Shown here: positions 4,818-7,342 of the stretch, in pieces
Layout: the number at the start of each line of letters is the position of its first letter
How positions within the stretch are numbered: position 1 is the stretch's first letter
Assembly: GCA_947177515.1 (NCBI GenBank)
Contig: CAMWUU010000179.1
Span: 1-7,342, forward strand
Length of the DNA stretch: 7,342 nucleotides
Reading direction: 5' to 3'
From: an uncultured Lachnospiraceae bacterium
Lineage (GTDB): Bacteria; Bacillota; Clostridia; Lachnospirales; Lachnospiraceae
Translations under genes and position numbers: made by a program
The notes under the pieces: generated by a model
What the model was told of the DNA's origin: nothing
Database searches by the model: none
Seen by the model: only the letters and a program-made list of their open reading frames with translations

Positions 4818-7342
4818 CTACCGCCCAAGATACTCTTCAAACTCTGCCTGCGTCATTAGTATTTTCCTTGGCTTTGTGCCTTCCTCAGGTCCTACAACGC
4901 CCGCCTCTGTAAGCTGGTCCATAATACGCGCGGCGCGGTTAAAACCAATCTTGTACACCCTTTGCAGCATACCGATGGAAGCCTTTTGTTTCTCAATAAT
5001 ATACCGCCCCGCCTCCACAAAATAATCGTCGTTCCCGGATACGCCTAATGCACCTGTCCCGCCTAAGCCAGATACGTTCTGGATCCTTTGGTTGACCTCC
5101 TCATTGTAACCCTGCATTCCCTCATATTGATCCTTAATAAACTCTACCACGGCACTTACTTCCGAGTCAGAAACGAACGCGCCCTGGATACGCACCGGTT
5201 TCGGGTAACCGGACGGGAAAAAGAGCATGTCGCCCTTGCCAAGCAATCTCTCCGCCCCCACGCCATCCAAAATCGTCCTTGAATCCACTGCGGAAGTCAC
5301 TGCAAACGCTACACGTGATGGCACATTTGCCTTGATTACGCCAGTAATTACATTGACGGATGGGCGCTGCGTTGCAATAATCAGATAGATCCCCGCAGCA
5401 CGTGCCATTTGTGCCAGCCGGCAGATGGCCTCCTCCACCTCGTTCGCCGAAGCCACCATCATCAGGTCGGCAAGCTCATCCACAATAATAACAATCTGCG
5501 GAAGACGCGGGAACGCCTTATTCTCCTCTTTAAACCCTTCTACTTTTGCATTGTAGCCACTTAGGTCACGCACGGAAAGTTCTGCGAATTTCTGGTATCG
5601 GTCCGTCATCTCCGTTACTGCCCAGGCAAGTGCCGCACTCGCCTTTTTCGGGTCGGTCACAACGGGGATAAGCAGGTGCGGGATGCCGTTATACACACTT
5701 AATTCCACTACTTTTGGATCCACCATAATCAATTTAACATCCTTTGGATCCGCCTTATAGAGGATGCTCATAATAATAGTATTGATGCAGACCGATTTGC
5801 CCGACCCGGTTGCACCCGCAATCAGCATATGCGGCATTTTCGCAATATCAGAAACCACAATCTGGCCACTGATATTTTTCCCGACTGCAAAGGCCAGGTT
5901 CGACTTATGGTTCTTAAATTCTGTGCTCTCAAGCAGCTCGCGCAGGACAACCGGGGAATTCTCCTTATTTGGTACTTCAATGCCGACTGCTGCCTTTCCT
6001 GGTATCGGTGCCTCGATACGGATATCGGTCGCTGCTAAGTTCAATTTGATATCATCAGAAAGCTTTGTAATCTGGTTTACTTTTACGCCCTGTTCCGGCG
6101 AAAGTTCATACTGTGTAACCGCCGGACCGCAGCTAATATTACTTACGGTAACCCGCACGCCAAAACTCTGTAATGTATTCTGGAGTTTGGCGGCGGTTTC
6201 CTTTAGCTCCCTCTCGTTCGCCCCCCTGCCCTGCACTGGTTTGGCCAGCAAATGAATCGGCGGGCGCTCGTATTTCTTTTCCGGGGCGGGTGCCGAAAAT
6301 GGTATTTGCATCTGGTTTCTTTCAGGTACTGCAGACCCGGATTTTACTGGCACACCAGATACTGGATTTGCAGTCCTGTTTGCCGCCGCGGTATTCTGTC
6401 CCAAAGCTGTTTGGTACCCCGCTTCGCCCACAGAAGGCTTCCTGTCCGCGGGTTCAGTTCTGCTAAAAGACGCATTTGCAATAAAATCTTCTGAAGGAAA
6501 TTCCCCTTCTAGTGGGAATTCTTCTTTAGAAGATTCTTCTTCAGACGAATCTTTTAAAGAAGAAATTTGCTGTAAATCACCACGTCGATCCGGCAGCCAG
6601 ATCGCCTGCGAATAAACCGGAGCCGAAACACTGCCGCCTGCTTCTTTTTCCTCCGGTAGTTCTGCAGTTTCCCCCTTTGTTTCCACTGCCATATCCGGCC
6701 AGAAAGCATCCGGCGGCGTATCTTCCTTCCCATCCGGAATATCTTGCGGCTCCAACTGTACTGGTGCGCTTTCCTCTTTTTTCCGGTATGATGTATGAAG
6801 GGTTGGGTCAATCCCCGCGTTTGCAAAAATCATGTCCGCACTGATATATTCTGCCTCTTCCTTTGGAGCCGTTTCCATTTCCGGCAAATTATCTACAGTT
6901 TGTCCCTGCGTTTTATCCTCTTCCTCCCTGTTTTGTAAAACCTCCCCCGTCCTCTGCGGGATCAATGGTTCCTCATCCCCAAACCAGTCCTTGTGGATTA
7001 AGACCACATCATTTTCCTTTTCTGTTGTACCATGGTCTGACATGTTCACATTCACATTATAAAATGTTCGTTCTACTTCTGTAGAATTATTCCCGCTGCC
7101 AAATTTCCTTTTTAACTCCTCCTCAAGGAATACCTCCGGGATAGAATCATTCTGATTCGATTCCTTAGAGGATTCCTTAGGTTCTTCCTCCTTATATATC
7201 CCCGTAATGGTAATTCCCGCAATTTCCTTAGGTATTTCAGGTTCTTCCTGCTGCAAATGCGGCACCTGTCCTGTTGGTTCCGGGGACTGTACTGGTGTGG
7301 TATTTTTTTCGTGGGAATTTTTTGCTGCCCACCGGGACGAGG
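4818..7342 (-). CDS. ftsK: DNA translocase FtsK/SpoIIIE, 5' end cut by window edge
   Basis: The frame is open to the right edge, so 840 residues are visible and the true start lies outside; the GTG at 7265 is an internal codon, not a supported start. The missing part should be the N-terminal membrane domain that anchors the protein at the division septum. Visible order: a long acidic Glu/Ser/Pro-rich linker (7342 to about 6265, roughly 360 residues), the alpha domain starting near PPIHLLAKP, the RecA-like motor with Walker A GATGSGKS (codons 5793-5816) and Walker B VIIVDE (5475-5492), the characteristic ATQRPSVNVITG segment, and a C-terminal winged-helix gamma domain (about 4821-5030, with RAARIMDQLTEAGVVGP) that reads polar DNA motifs. 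The family pumps double-stranded DNA by ATP hydrolysis to clear chromosomes from the septum and, in spore formers, to load the forespore. All motor motifs are intact. It ends in a tandem TAG-TAA, with the regulator gene 12 bases later. FtsK versus SpoIIIE cannot be separated from this fragment. Confidence 0.97.
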   Translation of the reverse strand, partial: SSRWAAKNSHEKNTTPVQSPEPTGQVPHLQQEEPEIPKEIAGITITGIYKEEEPKESSKESNQNDSIPEVFLEEELKRKFGSGNNSTEVERTFYNVNVNMSDHGTTEKENDVVLIHKDWFGDEEPLIPQRTGEVLQNREEEDKTQGQTVDNLPEMETAPKEEAEYISADMIFANAGIDPTLHTSYRKKEESAPVQLEPQDIPDGKEDTPPDAFWPDMAVETKGETAELPEEKEAGGSVSAPVYSQAIWLPDRRGDLQQISSLKDSSEEESSKEEFPLEGEFPSEDFIANASFSRTEPADRKPSVGEAGYQTALGQNTAAANRTANPVSGVPVKSGSAVPERNQMQIPFSAPAPEKKYERPPIHLLAKPVQGRGANERELKETAAKLQNTLQSFGVRVTVSNISCGPAVTQYELSPEQGVKVNQITKLSDDIKLNLAATDIRIEAPIPGKAAVGIEVPNKENSPVVLRELLESTEFKNHKSNLAFAVGKNISGQIVVSDIAKMPHMLIAGATGSGKSVCINTIIMSILYKADPKDVKLIMVDPKVVELSVYNGIPHLLIPVVTDPKKASAALAWAVTEMTDRYQKFAELSVRDLSGYNAKVEGFKEENKAFPRLPQIVIIVDELADLMMVASANEVEEAICRLAQMARAAGIYLIIATQRPSVNVITGVIKANVPSRVAFAVTSAVDSRTILDGVGAERLLGKGDMLFFPSGYPKPVRIQGAFVSDSEVSAVVEFIKDQYEGMQGYNEEVNQRIQNVSGLGGTGALGVSGNDDYFVEAGRYIIEKQKASIGMLQRVYKIGFNRAARIMDQLTEAGVVGPEEGTKPRKILMTQAEFEEYLGR
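6499..6520. repeat. Perfect 7-base inverted repeat inside the FtsK linker coding region
   Basis: AATTCCC (6499-6505) and GGGAATT (6514-6520) are perfect inverted copies around an 8-base loop. The site lies inside codons for the acidic linker (EFPLEGEF), where the repeated Glu-Phe-Pro coding explains the symmetry. A second small stem (TCTTC/GAAGA) follows a few bases further on. No U-tract follows, so this is not a terminator. Confidence 0.5.
7161..7249 (-). repeat. Short imperfect direct repeats coding for EEP/KE-rich units
   Basis: On the plus strand TTCCTTAG occurs three times (7161, 7173, 7224) and AGGTTCTTCCT twice (7179 and 7239, 60 bases apart). Read in the gene's sense they encode related units, EEPEIPKEI and EEEPKESSKES. 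This looks like internal duplication of a disordered acidic segment rather than a mobile or regulatory repeat. Confidence 0.55.

Larger units (their letters stand above)
6265..7342 (-). other. Acidic low-complexity linker of FtsK
   Basis: This part of ftsK encodes a chain rich in Glu, Ser, Pro and Lys without recognisable folds, for example KEEEPKESSKES and SSEEESSKEEF. It is likely disordered and tethers the septal membrane domain to the hexameric motor. The visible portion is about 360 residues, clearly longer than the linker of B. subtilis SpoIIIE (whole protein about 790 residues), though well short of the E. coli FtsK linker. Length and sequence of this region vary widely in the family. 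Confidence 0.8.

Noticed and set aside
5764..6255. A 163-residue plus-strand open frame opposite the FtsK motor
   Set aside because: It lies over the Walker A and alpha-domain codons of ftsK, whose minus-strand reading is unmistakable; the Ser/Thr/Ile-rich product looks like a mirror frame.
6485..6560. Terminator or attenuator hairpins in the GAA/TTC-rich stretch
   Set aside because: The stems are short, AT-rich and explained by repeated Glu, Ser and Phe codons in the linker; no U-tract follows and the reading frame continues through.
7263..7265. GTG as the start codon of the FtsK protein
   Set aside because: The frame continues open for 25 more residues to the window edge, there is no good Shine-Dalgarno in front, and the membrane domain expected before the linker is missing, so the real start is outside.
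1..7342. CRISPR array, insertion sequence, prophage, tRNA or toxin-antitoxin genes
   Set aside because: No regularly spaced repeats, transposase motifs, phage proteins, cloverleaf-like segments or small paired genes were seen; nearly all bases are accounted for by four same-strand genes.

Overview
The window reads as ordinary chromosomal backbone from a low-to-mid GC Firmicute, most likely a gut-type clostridium such as a Lachnospiraceae member. This is inferred from protein style: a SpoIIIE/FtsK translocase with a long acidic linker, a Firmicute-type polytopic-membrane GDPD, a Firmicute ArsR-type regulator with a large C-terminal domain, and strong AAGGAGG-like ribosome binding sites. No 16S or other taxonomic marker is present, so genus cannot be given.

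All four genes lie on the minus strand and are read from the right edge to the left. (1) 7342-4818: the DNA translocase ftsK/spoIIIE, whose 5' end (membrane domain) is cut off by the right edge. (2) 4805-3891: an ArsR-family winged-helix regulator with a cysteine-rich hinge and a roughly 160-residue C-terminal domain. (3) 3849-1963: a membrane-embedded glycerophosphodiester phosphodiesterase with a TTG start. (4) 1880 to the left edge: a YgiQ-family radical SAM protein whose 3' end is cut off. The ygiQ reading frame stays open to base 1.

Spacings are 12, 41 and 82 bases. No convincing intrinsic terminator or promoter was seen in any gap, so read-through as one transcription unit is plausible. 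The ftsK-regulator junction is tight: the regulator's Shine-Dalgarno overlaps the tandem stop of ftsK. The regulator and the GDPD look like a pair (sensor plus lipid-headgroup enzyme) between two housekeeping-type genes, but their functional link is inference.

No tRNA, rRNA, CRISPR array, insertion sequence, phage gene or toxin-antitoxin pair was found. I do not see a clearly new multi-gene system. The points most worth a second look are the seven-cysteine hinge of the ArsR-type regulator, its unexplained C-terminal domain next to a GDPD, and the very long acidic, repetitive FtsK linker.
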